From the NCBI GenBank assembly GCA_029990175.1, contig JARKIP010000065.1, forward strand, positions 5,398,501-5,462,500: a stretch of 64,000 nucleotides of DNA, read 5' to 3'. This stretch comes from Petunia secreta. Lineage: Eukaryota; Streptophyta; Magnoliopsida; Solanales; Solanaceae. The notes below the pieces were generated by a model, which saw only the letters and a program-made list of their open reading frames with translations, was not told where the DNA came from and ran no database searches. This document shows, piece after piece, positions 34,301 through 45,259 of the stretch. Position 1 is the stretch's first letter, and each line of letters begins with the position of its first letter. The translations under genes and the position numbers were made by a program.

Positions 34301-36110
34301 TGAACCTGAAATTCAGGGGGAAGGACCAGTTCCCACGGCTGAATCAATTGCTGAGCAGGTTGAGGATTTGTCACGTGCTATGGTCTTGTATCAGTATCAG
34401 GTAAACTTTACCTACCCTTTGAATGTTGTGATAGATGAGGAAGAAAAGGGTGAGGGGTCTGAGGCTGCTCTTGAGGGGGAAACAGTTAAGAGGTTGGAAG
34501 CACCCATGCATGGTTCATCGGGGTCTCCAGAGGCTGCTTTTAGAGCACCCATGGAGGATGTTATAGATGTTGATGAAGCTATAAGTGATAGTGATAGGCC
34601 CTTGGTGGATTTGATCAACATTAGGAGTCTGAAAAGAAAATTAGCTAGAAAGGGACACATTGATGACCAAGTGACTGCTGAAATTGCTGCTAAGTTGAAG
34701 AAAATAGGTGACAGTTATAAACCAGGAAATAAGAAGAAAGTTGAGAGTTCCTCCAAGGCAAAAGGACCTGTTCCTTCTGCCTCAACCCCTGCTTCTGGGG
34801 TTAGGAGAACAAGAAGTGCTGCTAAAGCTGCTGATGAACAATTAGCTGCTGCTTTAGAAAGGAGCAGAAAAGGGAAAGGAAAACAGGTGGTTGAAGAGGA
34901 AGAAGTGGAGGATATTGAATTTGATGATGTTGGTGAAGATGATGAGATGGCAGATGCTGAGGAGGTTGTGCCTCAGTCAAACAAAAGAAAATTTGCTCAG
35001 AGAAGGGTAACAAGAAGTTCTGTTAAAGCTGCAGAAAAGTCTGCTAAGAGGACCAGGTCCTCCAAAAGAGTTGTTGTGTCTGAAAGTTCTGCTAGTGACA
35101 GTGATGAGTCTTTTGCTGGAAATGAGAGTGATAGTGAAGCTGAAGGTGATGAGTCTGTACACTGTGTTCATGATGACATGCTTACCAGGAAGATGTTGAA
35201 GGGTAGAGTACTGTCTGATGTGCAAGAAGAAGGGATGTTATGGTTGCTACAAAAACTGCATGCTCAGGGCTGGAGGGTCATGGTCCTTAAGATTTCTGGC
35301 AGGTGTGCAAAGGGGATGGTGCAAGAGTTCTACCAGAACTGCTCCATCAAAGAAGACATGATTACTACCTCTGTTAATGAGAATGTGATTATGTTTGATA
35401 CAAGGGAACTTGGTGAGCTGTTTGGGATTCCTTTTACTGGGTATGACCGCTATGTCAAGAAGGTCTGGCCTGACTTGACAAACTTGCCAACTGATTTGGA
35501 GATCACTAGGAAGTTTGCTGAGAATGAAGGGGAAGAGAAACCCAGGGCTGTGCAGAAGAGTGAGATGCACCCACAGCACCAAGTGTTATTCGAGTTTGTG
35601 AACAAAATTGTGATTCCAAGGCAGGAGAAAAGAGGAGTTGCCAGTTTCATGGACCTGGTCCTTATAGAACTGTTGGACACTGAAAAGTAGATCAACTGGC
35701 CCAGTTTTATGATCCACCTGATAAAAAGGGTGATAGGTGGGAAGAGAAAGCACTCCTTGCTGTTTGGGTTCATCTTAACTGATGTGTTTGCAAAATTGAA
35801 AATTCCCTTGGAAGGGGTAGTGAAGGCTACAAAGAAGGAAAAATTTGGCTGTGCCACATTGATAAGCTGTGATTTGCCAGTTCAGGCTGATCCTCCACAG
35901 GCTGGTGTTGGGAGGCAGCCATTGAACAACAAAGTGAGGGCACTTAGGCAACAGATTGCTATTCAGGCTGCTGAGATAGCAAGGTTGGAAGAGGAGAAGA
36001 ATTACTGGAAGGCAGAGGCCTCAAAGGCAAAGGAGACCAATGAGGGAATGCTCAAGCAGATGTTTGAGTTGCTTAACAAGTCTCAGGGACCTGGTCCTTC
36101 CACATCCTGA
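34301..36110 (+). pseudogene. Additional ORF of Sirevirus-type element, main part (transposon-protein-like domain, coiled coil)
   Basis: Resumes the frame begun at 9557. The N-terminal third is acidic and Lys/Arg-rich with nuclear-localisation-like clusters (SLKRKLARKG, NKRKFAQRRV, EKSAKRTRSSKR) and acidic runs. The middle (about 35160-35690) resembles the domain Pfam calls putative plant transposon protein (Transposase_32), with VQEFYQNC, LGELFGIPFTGYDRYVKKVWP. The C-terminus (about 35930-36080) is a predicted coiled coil (LRQQIAIQAAEIARLEEEK). A single TAG at 35688 interrupts the frame; it may be a decayed CAG. No signal peptide or membrane segment is visible, so envelope function is not supported. 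Function unknown. A second copy of this family lies at 62290-63693. Confidence 0.8.
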
Positions 36111-36557
36111 CCACCTTAGCCTTTAGCCATCTTTTGTCTCGTGGGATTTAGTCTAGTCTAGTGCCTTAGCCTTTTTCTTCTTTAGTCTTTGGATAATTCT
36201 GTAGTACTTGCTTGTATCCCCTGATTTCATCTTTTGATTTAATGAATTGTCTTTGATGGCTAATATCATTGTCTTGCAGTTGCTTTAATATGATTTATGT
36301 TTGCATTTTGAGTTGCCTCAATGGCCATGTGCTGATTAGTTCTAACACTTGAGTTATATTTTTTATACAACCTTTTCAATGATGCCAAAAGGGGGAAGAG
36401 TAAGTCTGATTTTGCATGAAGTCATATCTAATTAAAAATCTGTTCCTTAATGATAAACTCTTCACTGATTGATTGTTTTTGAGCTTAAGTTGTACTTCAG
36501 GACATTAAGGCTATGCAGCTATGCGTATGAGTTTGTCATCATCAAAAAGGGAGAAAT
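36111..36557 (+). other. 3' untranslated region and polypurine tracts of the Sirevirus-type element
   Basis: Non-coding. AAAAAGGGAGAAAT (36544-36557) directly abuts the 3' LTR and serves as plus-strand primer site. A second purine tract, CAAAAGGGGGAAGAG, lies near 36385-36399. Multiple PPTs are reported for Sireviruses, which supports the lineage call. Confidence 0.8.
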
Positions 36558-37361
36558 TGTTAGCTTGGATAAGCTTGGAGTTTTGACTGATGACTGAGGA
36601 ACGGATTCAAAGGACCTATTCCTTTGGATCACTGCAGCAGAATAGATAATTCAGCAAAATCATTTGAATTAAGATATTATTAATTATCCTAAACCTAATG
36701 TTTATCTTGATAATTATGCAGGTCTAAACGGATACGAAAAGATTGCATAAACAAAGGATAAAAGATCCAGATTCTTAAGAGTAGAATCCAATTAGGACTC
36801 AAACTTAAGGGAGCTTTGGAGTTCTAATTGCTCAAGACTTCTTGGCTGCTGGAGCTATAAAACGTGGAGCATATCAGCCATAGAAGTGTGCACAAATACA
36901 GAGAGCATCGAGCAAAAGCTGAGAAGAGTTATTAGCTTATTTGTGTAATCAGTTAGCTACAGTAGAACTAAGTTAGAACCTGTTCCTTAGATTGAATCTT
37001 GTAAAAGTTCAAGTCTTCGTTCAATTGTAGTAAGCAAAAATCGATTTGTAAACTTTCTGATTCAAGTCGTGGACTTGACACAACTTCACTGATCGTGAGA
37101 AAGATCACTAAACGATTAGAGTTAGTCCTAGGTTAGTAAGAGTGAGTCTTGTAACCAAGTGGGTCTTTTTACATAGTGAAGTTGAAATCCTACTTGAGAA
37201 GTAGGTCGTGGTTTTTTGATCCCGAGTCAAGGGGTTTTTCCAGGCTAATATCTGGTGTTCAATTACTTACAGATTTAATTCCGCATATAGTAGAGTAAAG
37301 GAACACATTTTAAGGAACTGGTCCTTAAAACAGTAAAGTAGTGTAATCGTGGAAAATATCA
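36558..37361 (+). repeat. 3' LTR of the Sirevirus-type element
   Basis: An 804-bp partner of 2992-3796. About 25 differences are counted by eye, including a 2-bp indel. A GGAMCWGKTCC motif copy is kept at 37314-37324. Followed by the GTAAC target copy at 37362-37366. Confidence 0.93.
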
Positions 37362-37366
37362 GTAAC

Positions 37367-38330
37367 GTTAATGAGAGTCCTATAATATTCAGAGAAAAAA
37401 GTTTCTTTTATGGTGAAAGCAGTTGCAGCATTTTAAAACGCTGAAAAATATCGAAATATTCTAGGAGATCTTTAGGTTTCTCCTGCTGAAGAGAAACTTG
37501 GTTCCTAGGAGAAGCCTGCTCGCTTTTAGGGAAACAACTTTACTTACCATAAGATTTCTTTCCTTCTACTAGTAAATTTTCCTTTCCTATAGCTAACTTA
37601 ACGAAGAATTGACATCCACAAATACTATTATTCATCATAACAATAATATTTTCTCAAATATATTTGATGTATCCAAAGAAAAAAAAACTGGAATTGTTTC
37701 CTTGTAAAAAACACGTTAAGAGTTTTAAGTACATTTGCATTAAATGTCATATCAAGCGATGTACTTTTGTACTGTACTCCAGTCTCTAGTAGACTAGTGA
37801 ATTTGAAAAGGTAGAAAGACGATTTACAAACTTTTTTCTAATAGCTGAACTATAGAAGTATTTTAAAGATTCCTTTCTTAGTTTAGTCTTCAACATATGG
37901 ATTATATGTACTTTAGGCTTTAAAGTTTACTACTAACACTTAATTTGTTATCTTTCTCTAATTTTTCAAGACTCGCGGATTTTCAGTCTTCTCGAGATAA
38001 TTAAATGTAGTATAATCTAGATAGATATAACTAGTACGTTTTATTTGGTTTCTTAAGAACACATGTAAAGAGAGGAGTTGATTACCTAGATCAGTAGATG
38101 GTCACTCAACAGATCGAACTAACTACAAAGTAAAAACCTATTCGCATGGAGTGTTTACACTCGACTAATAAATAAATATCACATGTCCTTTTATTTAACT
38201 ACACTTATTAAAAGTTAATTATAGTTACACCATATATGTTGCACATAATTTAAATAATAGTATAAAATACTTAAGAACCTTAACTTACCATTCTCTATTC
38301 ATTAACGTTAACATAATCTCAACTTAAATT
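37367..38330. other. Unassigned AT-rich flank upstream of the F-box pseudogene
   Basis: The continuation of the DNA that originally lay 5' of the F-box gene before the copia insertion at 2991/37367. No coding sequence, RNA gene or clear repeat recognised. It may contain the former F-box promoter on the minus strand. Confidence 0.4.
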
Positions 38331-38339
38331 TTTTGTTCG

Positions 38340-38560
38340 TTAACGTCAATTGATTGAGGGTTAATTTCACCGGTGGTCACTGAACTATTATTTCATTACC
38401 ATAAAGACTTTTGTTTCATTTATTACCTAAAAGTCACTCAACTTTGCTCCGGTCTACAACAAAGTCACTCAAGCCGGAATTTATTTAAAACTTGCCGGAA
38501 AAATGATGTGGCATCATTAATTAAAAATAAATTTTTTAAGTAATTTTTTATCTATTAATC
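38340..38560. repeat. Dispersed-repeat-like sequence
   Basis: Contains GTGGTCACTGAACTATTATT, AAAGTCACTCAACTTTG and AAAGTCACTCAAG in series, a pattern that recurs in many plant intergenic regions. No ends or target duplication could be fixed, so the class is unknown. Confidence 0.4.
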
Positions 38561-38854
38561 TAATTTCTTAATCCATTATTCTTATTCTACTCAACCCAAA
38601 CACATTTCACTACGTCATCATCGTGCATAAACATTTCATACCGATGTCATTTCTCTTTGCTTCTGTTTCGTATTGAATTAATTAGTTAATCAAATTGAGT
38701 ATTGTTAGGCAAATTGGTTATGCAAAAAAGGGAAATGAGGAACGGGGGAATGAATAACGAACGAGCTTAAATCGGTTTGGTTCAGTTTTTTATTTATGAA
38801 ATCAAACTAGTTATATCGATTTTCTTAAATTTTAAAACCAAAATAACAACTCGT

Positions 38855-39283
38855 TTGGACTGTTGTTATGTATATAGCTTCATAATGTATCTATTGTATT
38901 GTACTTTATACTTTGTTGAGTTCAACGTTTTGATAGATTGTATTGTTTGCAGTCGTTTCATGATATAACATACTAGTAAATGAAGAATGAATTTACAATA
39001 TTGCCAAGAAAATAATAAGATACGAGATAGAGTTACTATAAAAAAGTTAAGACAAATGGTAATATATTAAGGGGAAGAAGAGAGAAAAAAAGACACAGTA
39101 GCGACGCGATCATATCAAATCGGTCGTTATATAAAATGGGCTCTTCATCGTTATGTAACGACGAACTAACGATACGATACAATAAAATTTTAAAGTAACA
39201 ATTAATACAAATATTATTTTGTAGTAACAGTACAGTAACAGTACGATACAGTACAATTGATAACAACCATCCATACAAGCTAA
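38855..39283. mobile_element. MITE-like element
   Basis: The ends are loosely inverted: GTTTGGACTGTTGTTATG on the left, and on the right the complement of TATGGATGGTTGTTATC. The interior is rich in GTATCGTA/TACGATAC-like text. No protein. A target duplication was not resolved. Confidence 0.5.
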
Positions 39284-39299
39284 TACCAAATAAAGTCGA

Positions 39300-40165
39300 A
39301 TTTTTATTTTTGGTTTTCCTCACTTTTTTTTTTCTTTCGATTTTTCTAGGTTATTCGATTTTTGCTTGGTACCGCAGCGATTATATGGTAGATAATATTT
39401 ATCAAATTTCAAAATTTTCACTGATAAAATATTTATTTGTATATCTTCATGTAAAATATGACACTCTAAAATATTTAACCCGTTGATTGACGGGCTTTCG
39501 ACAGTACATAATACCAATTAGAGCTCCTTCCTGCTTACGAAGGGCATTAGTATCCGAGCTTGTGTATTAACTTAGCAATGTTAACATTTTTTATCTTTGG
39601 ATATTCTAATATCTTCTTAACCATATAAAAGTACTCCCTTTTCCGGTTAAGAAAACTTCTAGAAGCATGTTATAACCTCTCATTGAGATCTAGACATTTT
39701 CTTTCTTCCTAAAGTTATAGTAACTCAGCAATTGTCTGCAAAATTTGTCTATGATGATATACTATCAATTGAAATTCAGACAGTACCCTATGCATTAGCT
39801 CTCCAATGACATAATTGAAAAGTAAAACCAACTTAAATAGAGAAAAACACCATCATCCAGCTTTAGGTATATCTTCATTCACAAACTCGACAATCAATAA
39901 AAGGAAGTCAAGAACACAACTTTGATTATGTTATGGTTGCCTTAGCCAGCAAGGTAATCAATTAGTTTTCTATAAAATTACGCCTTCAGATGCTAATGGA
40001 AATAAAATCAGAGAATGACGCACGACTTCATAATTTAAGCTACAAGTTAGACGAAGAATGAAAAGAAATTAAAAGAGATAGATGCTTACGGCTAACTGTA
40101 ATATTAAATTACTAAATTTTTTTTTTTTTTGTAATTTTATTAATTAGAATATGAGACTTTAATGG
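39300..40165. other. AT-rich intergenic DNA
   Basis: No coding sequence, RNA gene or recognisable repeat. Confidence 0.4.
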
Positions 40166-40171
40166 ACTTTA

Positions 40172-40837
40172 GAGCCTGTTTGGCCAAGCTGCCAAAAACT
40201 GCTTATTTTGAAAAGTATTTTTATCAAAAGTACTTTTCAGATAAGTACTTTTGAAGAATAAGCAGTTTGTGTTTGGCCAACTCATTTGAGAAGTGTTTTT
40301 CTAAACAGTTTGTGTTTGGATAATCTTTACAAAAACTACTTTTGAGTGTCAAATTACGAAAAAGTGCATTACTAAGATTCATTATGCGACTAATATAATT
40401 TAAACGTATCAAAGATTTAAATATTTTTTCAATGAAAGAGTTAATTTAATATTTTATTTTTATTTATTTTAAATATAAAATATAAAAGAAAATATATACT
40501 ATGGTTTTTAATCAATAGAAATAAGGTTAAACCAAAAGAGGGAAGGAGAAAATAAATTTTTATTTATATTTAAAAAATATATTGGTTAAAATAATTAAAT
40601 ATAATATGGTAAATAAGTATTTTTGGTAAGGGTATTTTTATCTTAAAAAATTAATAAACTGCTTCTGCTTCTGGGAAGAAGCAGAAATTTGTAGCTTCTC
40701 CCCAACAGAAGAAAACTGCTTCTGCTTCTTCTCAAAAGTACTTTTTTTTTTGGCCAAACACCTCAAAATTCTTCAAAAGCATTTTTTTCTTAAAAAAAAC
40801 TACTTTTGGCTTCTGAGAAGCTTGGCCAAACATGCTA
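40172..40837. mobile_element. MITE with AGCCTGTTTGGCCAAGCT inverted ends
   Basis: Left end AGCCTGTTTGGCCAAGCT; right end is its near-complement AGCTTGGCCAAACATGCT. The interior is itself loosely inverted (AAAAGTACTTTT and GCTTCTGCTTCT blocks). Length about 665 bp, no coding capacity. The target duplication is ambiguous (TTA possible, suggesting a PIF/Harbinger-type element). Confidence 0.75.
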
Positions 40838-42505
40838 TTAGTTACCTTCTATGATTAACTTAACTATATTGGGTGTAAACACCCGACGCGAGTAAGTTTT
40901 TACTGTCACATTTCTTATGTTTATGAAAGGCATTAAAAGTAAGAATAGAAAGGCATGGGTTGTTATGGTTTTGAAGATGTATATCAAAAGAAAAAGGGAA
41001 ATTTTCAAAAATAGGCAGCCCACTACCCAAAATTGCAAACAGGAGGCCATATTTTTTTTTCATGCATAGCACCCATCCCTAAAATTACAAATTTGAGCAC
41101 TCCTTCATAAAAAGCACCATAGCTACCAAATCTCCCCCTCCCCAGCAACTAAACCGCCGGCAGACACCCTCCCCCGCCAGTGCTGTCGTTACTTCTTAGT
41201 AATTTACTAAATTTATGTTGTTTATTGCGTCTAAATCATTGCTTTGACAAGTTTATACACACAAATCTCCCCAAAAAAATAAATTATACATGAATATACA
41301 TAGATAAATGCATAGCAATGAGAGAAATACAAAAATATACACAAAAAAAAAGTAAAAATTCATATAAACATCCTTAATATACATATTTATTCACTCACAT
41401 ATACACATTTATACAAATTTATACAATATTATACATGTGTATAAACATGTATAAACATGCGGTAGACTGCTATCTCGGGAAAAGAGCGACAGGTCGGGTA
41501 AGATTCGAAAATATAGACAACTTTTGGTAATTTTCGTCTTTTGCCTGTCTTTAGTGTAACTATCCCAAAGAAAAATGATGGAAAGAGAAGTGATCTTGAG
41601 AAGGAAAATATGTGCATACGGAATAATGGCCATGAAATGTTTAATATTTTTGACAGGGGACAATTACAAAAATATACAACCTTAATATCAAATTTATAAA
41701 AAAAAACAGATACTTTACCACTTTACAAAACATAGCAATCATTTTTTTTACATAGCATATACAAGTTTCAACGAACACCTACAAGTTAGGGTTTTATCTT
41801 CTTCTAACTACCTTCTTCACTCATCAGTGCCCTGGGGGCTGCTGCCACCATTCACGGCTGCCGGCCAGCCACTACCATCGCCGGCCGTCGCCATCACCAC
41901 CGAAATTTTTTTTAAAATTTTTTCGGGTATTCAAAACTAAACATACAAAAAATACACATATATACATTGAAACTTTTAAAAATTAACGTTTTGAAACTAC
42001 ATATAACCTAAACATACACACACATACAAAAATATACATAAAAACATACAAAATATACAAACAAATATATACAAATAATTTTTCTACTCTAGACATACAA
42101 CACACGCATACAACATACACTTATATATAACAACATACACATATAAAAGTTTTATATATATTTATATACAAAAAATACAAAGACGTACATATTTATATAC
42201 GAAAAAAATACAAGCATATACATACCAAATACATATATATACACATACAAAAGGGGAAAAAAAGAGGAGTAGATCGGAAAACCCACCGGAACTACTAGAT
42301 CAGGGCAGCTGTCGCAGCAGTGCTGCAGAGGAGCAGGACGGTGGACGGAGCAACAATAGCAGCAGTAAGGTGGACAGAGGACAACAACAGCGACGGGGCT
42401 GCTCGCCGGCGACAGGGAGGGGGACGACAAAGATGGGTGGGTAGAGGATGAGAGAGAAAGAGAGGGGAGAAATTAGGATTTTATGGTTGGGAGAGTGAGA
42501 AATAA
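40838..42505. other. Low-complexity and CCG-rich intergenic DNA
   Basis: Long ATACA/TATACA-rich tracts (about 41270-41460 and 41930-42260) and short CCGGC/GCCGCC-rich patches (41135-41190, 41830-41905, 42295-42430). Apparent minus-strand frames with CPPYCCYC-like text derive from the GCAGCA-rich patch and are not genes. Confidence 0.5.
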
Positions 42506-42509
42506 AATA

Positions 42510-44501
42510 CTCCCTCCGTCCCAATTTATGTGGTGGTGTATGACTTGGCACAGAGTTTAAGAAATAGAGGTTGACTTTGGAAAGTTTCAATTTTACCCTT
42601 GAAAAAGTAGGAGAGAGAAGATTGGAGTAATTAAAAAGTAACGGGTAGCTTTTAAAGTAAGAAAGGTCCAACAACGACAACAACATACCCAGTGAAATCC
42701 CACAAGTGGGGTCTGAAAAGGGTGAGATGTATGCAGAGCTTACCCCACCAAGGTGGAAAGGCTGTTTTCGATAGACCCTCGACTAGGAAAAAAAATATTT
42801 TGAAAATAAACAACATATGATAGCTCAAATGCACACATAAAAATATAATTAAAACGAAAAGGAATGAAACACGATGATAGCTCAAGTATACACATAAGAA
42901 CTACAACAACTAGAGCATTTACCCATATATGAATAAAACTACAATGCATAAGAATAATAAAGCTAAAATGCCAATGATCAACCACCTTCTACCTAACCTT
43001 CTACCCTAATCCTCGACCTCCACATTTTTCCGTCAATGATCATGTCCTCGGTGATGTGGAGGTGAGCCATGTTCTGTCGAATCATCTCATCCCAATTCTT
43101 GTTTGGTCTACCTCTACCTCTTTGAAGACCCATCACTGTCAGCCTCTCACACCTCTTCACGGGGGCATCTGTGCTTCTTTTCTTCACATGACCAAACCAT
43201 CGCAGCTTTGTTTCTCGCATCTTGTCCACCACTGAGGCCACTCCTACCTTGTCTCGAATGTCCTCGTTCCTAATCTTATCCAGCCTCGTATGTCCACACA
43301 TCTATCTGAGCATTCTTATTTCTGCTACACTCATTTTTTGAATGTGTGTGGTCTTGACTGGCCAACACTCAGTGCCGTACAACATAGCTGGCCTAACGAC
43401 CGCTTTGTAGAACTTACCTTTGAGTCTGAGTGCTACTTTGTTATCGCATAAGGCACCAGACGCGAGTCTCTACTTCATCTAGCCTTCCCCTACATGATGG
43501 TTAACATCATTGTCAATTTCTCCATTACCTTGAATGATTGTGGCAAGCTATTGGAAGCTTCTCTTCTGGGGAATGGCCTGAGAATCGAGCGTCACTTCTG
43601 CCTCTGACTCTTGAGACGCATCACTAAACTTGCACTCCATGTATTCTATCTTCGTTCTGCTCAGCTCGAAACCTGTAGATTCTAGGGTATGCCTCCAAAC
43701 ATCCAGCTTATCAGCCACGAGTCTCATTAACCAAAACTATATCGTCGGCAAATAATATACACCATGGAACCTCTCATTGAATGCTCCGTGTCAATTCGTC
43801 CATCACTAGAGAAAATAAGAACGCACTAAGAGCTGACCCCTGATGCAATCTCATCTCGATTTGGAAGTAATTAGAGTCACCTCCCACTATTCTTATGCGG
43901 ATCTTGGCTCCATCGTACATGTCTTTAATCGCGTTGCTATATGCCGCTGGTACACCTTTAGATTCCAAGCATTTCCACAAAACCTCCCTCGGAACTTTGT
44001 CATAAGTTTCTCTAGGTCAATGAATACCATATGTATGTCCTTTTTCTTGTCCCTATACTGCTCAATCAACTTCCTTAGAAGGTGGATGACTTCCGTAGTC
44101 GATCGTCCAGGTATGAATCCGAACTGGTTCTCAAAAATTGTTACATCCCTCCTCATCTTCTCAACCACCCTCTCCCAGACTTTCATGGCATGACTTAATA
44201 ATTTGATGCCCCTATAATTATTGCAATTTTGAACATTTCTCTTGTTCTTGTACAACGGAATCATAGTACTCCATCTCCATTCTTCGGGCATCTTGGTCGT
44301 CTTCAAAATAACATCAAACAACCCAGTCAGCCAGGTTAGACCTGCTTTACTTGCACTCTTCCAAAACTCAACTGGAAGTAGGACCCAATAAGGGTAAAAT
44401 AGAGATAGTACATTAAATAGTTGTCAAATAAGGAAGTGTGAGCTTTTTTTTGGGACAAACTAAAAAAGGAAATAGTGACACATAAACTGGGATAGAGGGA
44501 G
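42510..44501. mobile_element. Stowaway-type MITE, split by a LINE
   Basis: Starts CTCCCTCCGTCCCAATTTAT after TA (42508-42509) and ends with the degenerate inverse GGGATAGAGGGAG before TA (44502-44503). Both halves align with the complete 275-bp copy at 61058-61332. The middle (about 42671-44370) is a LINE. Confidence 0.85.
42671..44370 (-). pseudogene. RTE-type LINE, 5'-truncated, decayed reverse transcriptase
   Basis: The minus strand carries fragments of a non-LTR RT in several frames: 44321-43893 (MPEEWRWSTMIPLYKNK, NYRGIKLLSHAMKVWERV, FGFIPGRSTTEVIHLLR), 43980-43774 (LHQGSALSAFLFSLVMDELT) and, toward the 3' end, 43301-42993 (LRWFGHVKKRSTDAPVKRC). The FADD active site lies in the damaged stretch near 43730-43760 and is not in an open frame. 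The 3' end finishes with a TTG-rich tail (TATGTTGTTGTCGTTGTT), typical of RTE elements. It is inserted inside the Stowaway-type MITE. Endonuclease sequence is absent here but appears in a separate fragment at 57344-58000. Confidence 0.85.
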
Positions 44502-44588
44502 TAAATGGTATGTAAGGTAAATATTGGAAACTATTGATATGTTTTGTAAATGTCGTAAAACTATCACTATTTTTTATATTAGCTATTA

Positions 44589-45256
44589 CGGGTCGTTTGG
44601 TTGAGATAGAGTTTACGCGGGTATTAATAATGTACGTATTAGTAATGCGGGTATTAGCAATGTGGGTATTAATAATGTGGGTATTAATAATGCGGGTATT
44701 AGTAATGCGGGTATTAGTAATGTGGGTATGAATAATGCGGGTATTAATAATATGGGTATTAGTAATATATGTATTAGCTATGCATATATTATAACGTAGG
44801 GATTATTTCTTGAATCACTAATATATTACAAATTAATATACAATGTTATAATTTAAAATATTTAGTTAGTCCTTAAATTATTTAAAAATATTCAGTTAGT
44901 CCTTAAATATAATTTAAAAATATTCTTACTATTATGAGGGTTAATTTTGTCATTTTAAATTTTAATACCTGCATTATTAATACCCGCATTATTAATACCA
45001 CCTTCTACCCCGCATAAAATAATACATAGATTCCCGTATTAATAATGCGGGTTTTAGCTATGCGGAAAAGAAAATTGTGAACCAAACATTGTATTTGTAA
45101 TGCTATGTTTTATGTGGAAAAGGAAAAGACCAACCAAACAGGGTATTATAATGCTAAATTTTGTGCAGCTATCAAAGAGGAAACCAAACAATGTATTAGT
45201 AATACCAAGACTTTATGAGGGTATTAAATTAGTGCTAGTGCAAACCAAACGACCCC
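44589..45256. mobile_element. PIF/Harbinger-type MITE with internal 15-bp repeats
   Basis: Flanked by TTA (44586-44588 and 45257-45259). Ends are CGGGTCGTTTGGTT and AACCAAACGACCCC. 44618-44770 is an array of about ten AATGYGGGTATTART units, and inverted versions (AATACCCGCATTATT) occur at 44970-45055, so the element can fold into a long hairpin. The 65-codon open frame over the array is a repeat artefact. Confidence 0.82.
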
Positions 45257-45259
45257 TTA

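Larger units (their letters stand above)
2992..37361 (+). mobile_element. Sirevirus-type Ty1/copia retrotransposon containing nested elements
   Basis: A complete copia element: 5' LTR (2992-3796), PBS, gag, pol, a long additional ORF, PPT and 3' LTR (36558-37361), flanked by GTAAC. Without the nested 24.6-kb insertion it would be about 9.75 kb. The large gag with a coiled coil and two zinc knuckles, the extra ORF downstream of pol and more than one polypurine tract near the 3' end are features known for the Sirevirus lineage; the assignment is by architecture, not phylogeny. By eye the LTRs differ at about 25 of 805 positions, so the insertion is not recent. An 11-bp quasi-palindrome is scattered through the whole element (see findings). 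Confidence 0.93.

Noticed and set aside
9557..36110. Calling the additional ORF an envelope gene
   Set aside because: Only the position is envelope-like; no signal peptide, glycoprotein features or membrane span are visible, and the middle domain resembles a plant transposon protein family.
42152..42686. Minus-strand Cys/Ser/Leu-rich open frames
   Set aside because: Products of GCAGCA/CAACAA-rich and AT-rich low-complexity DNA.
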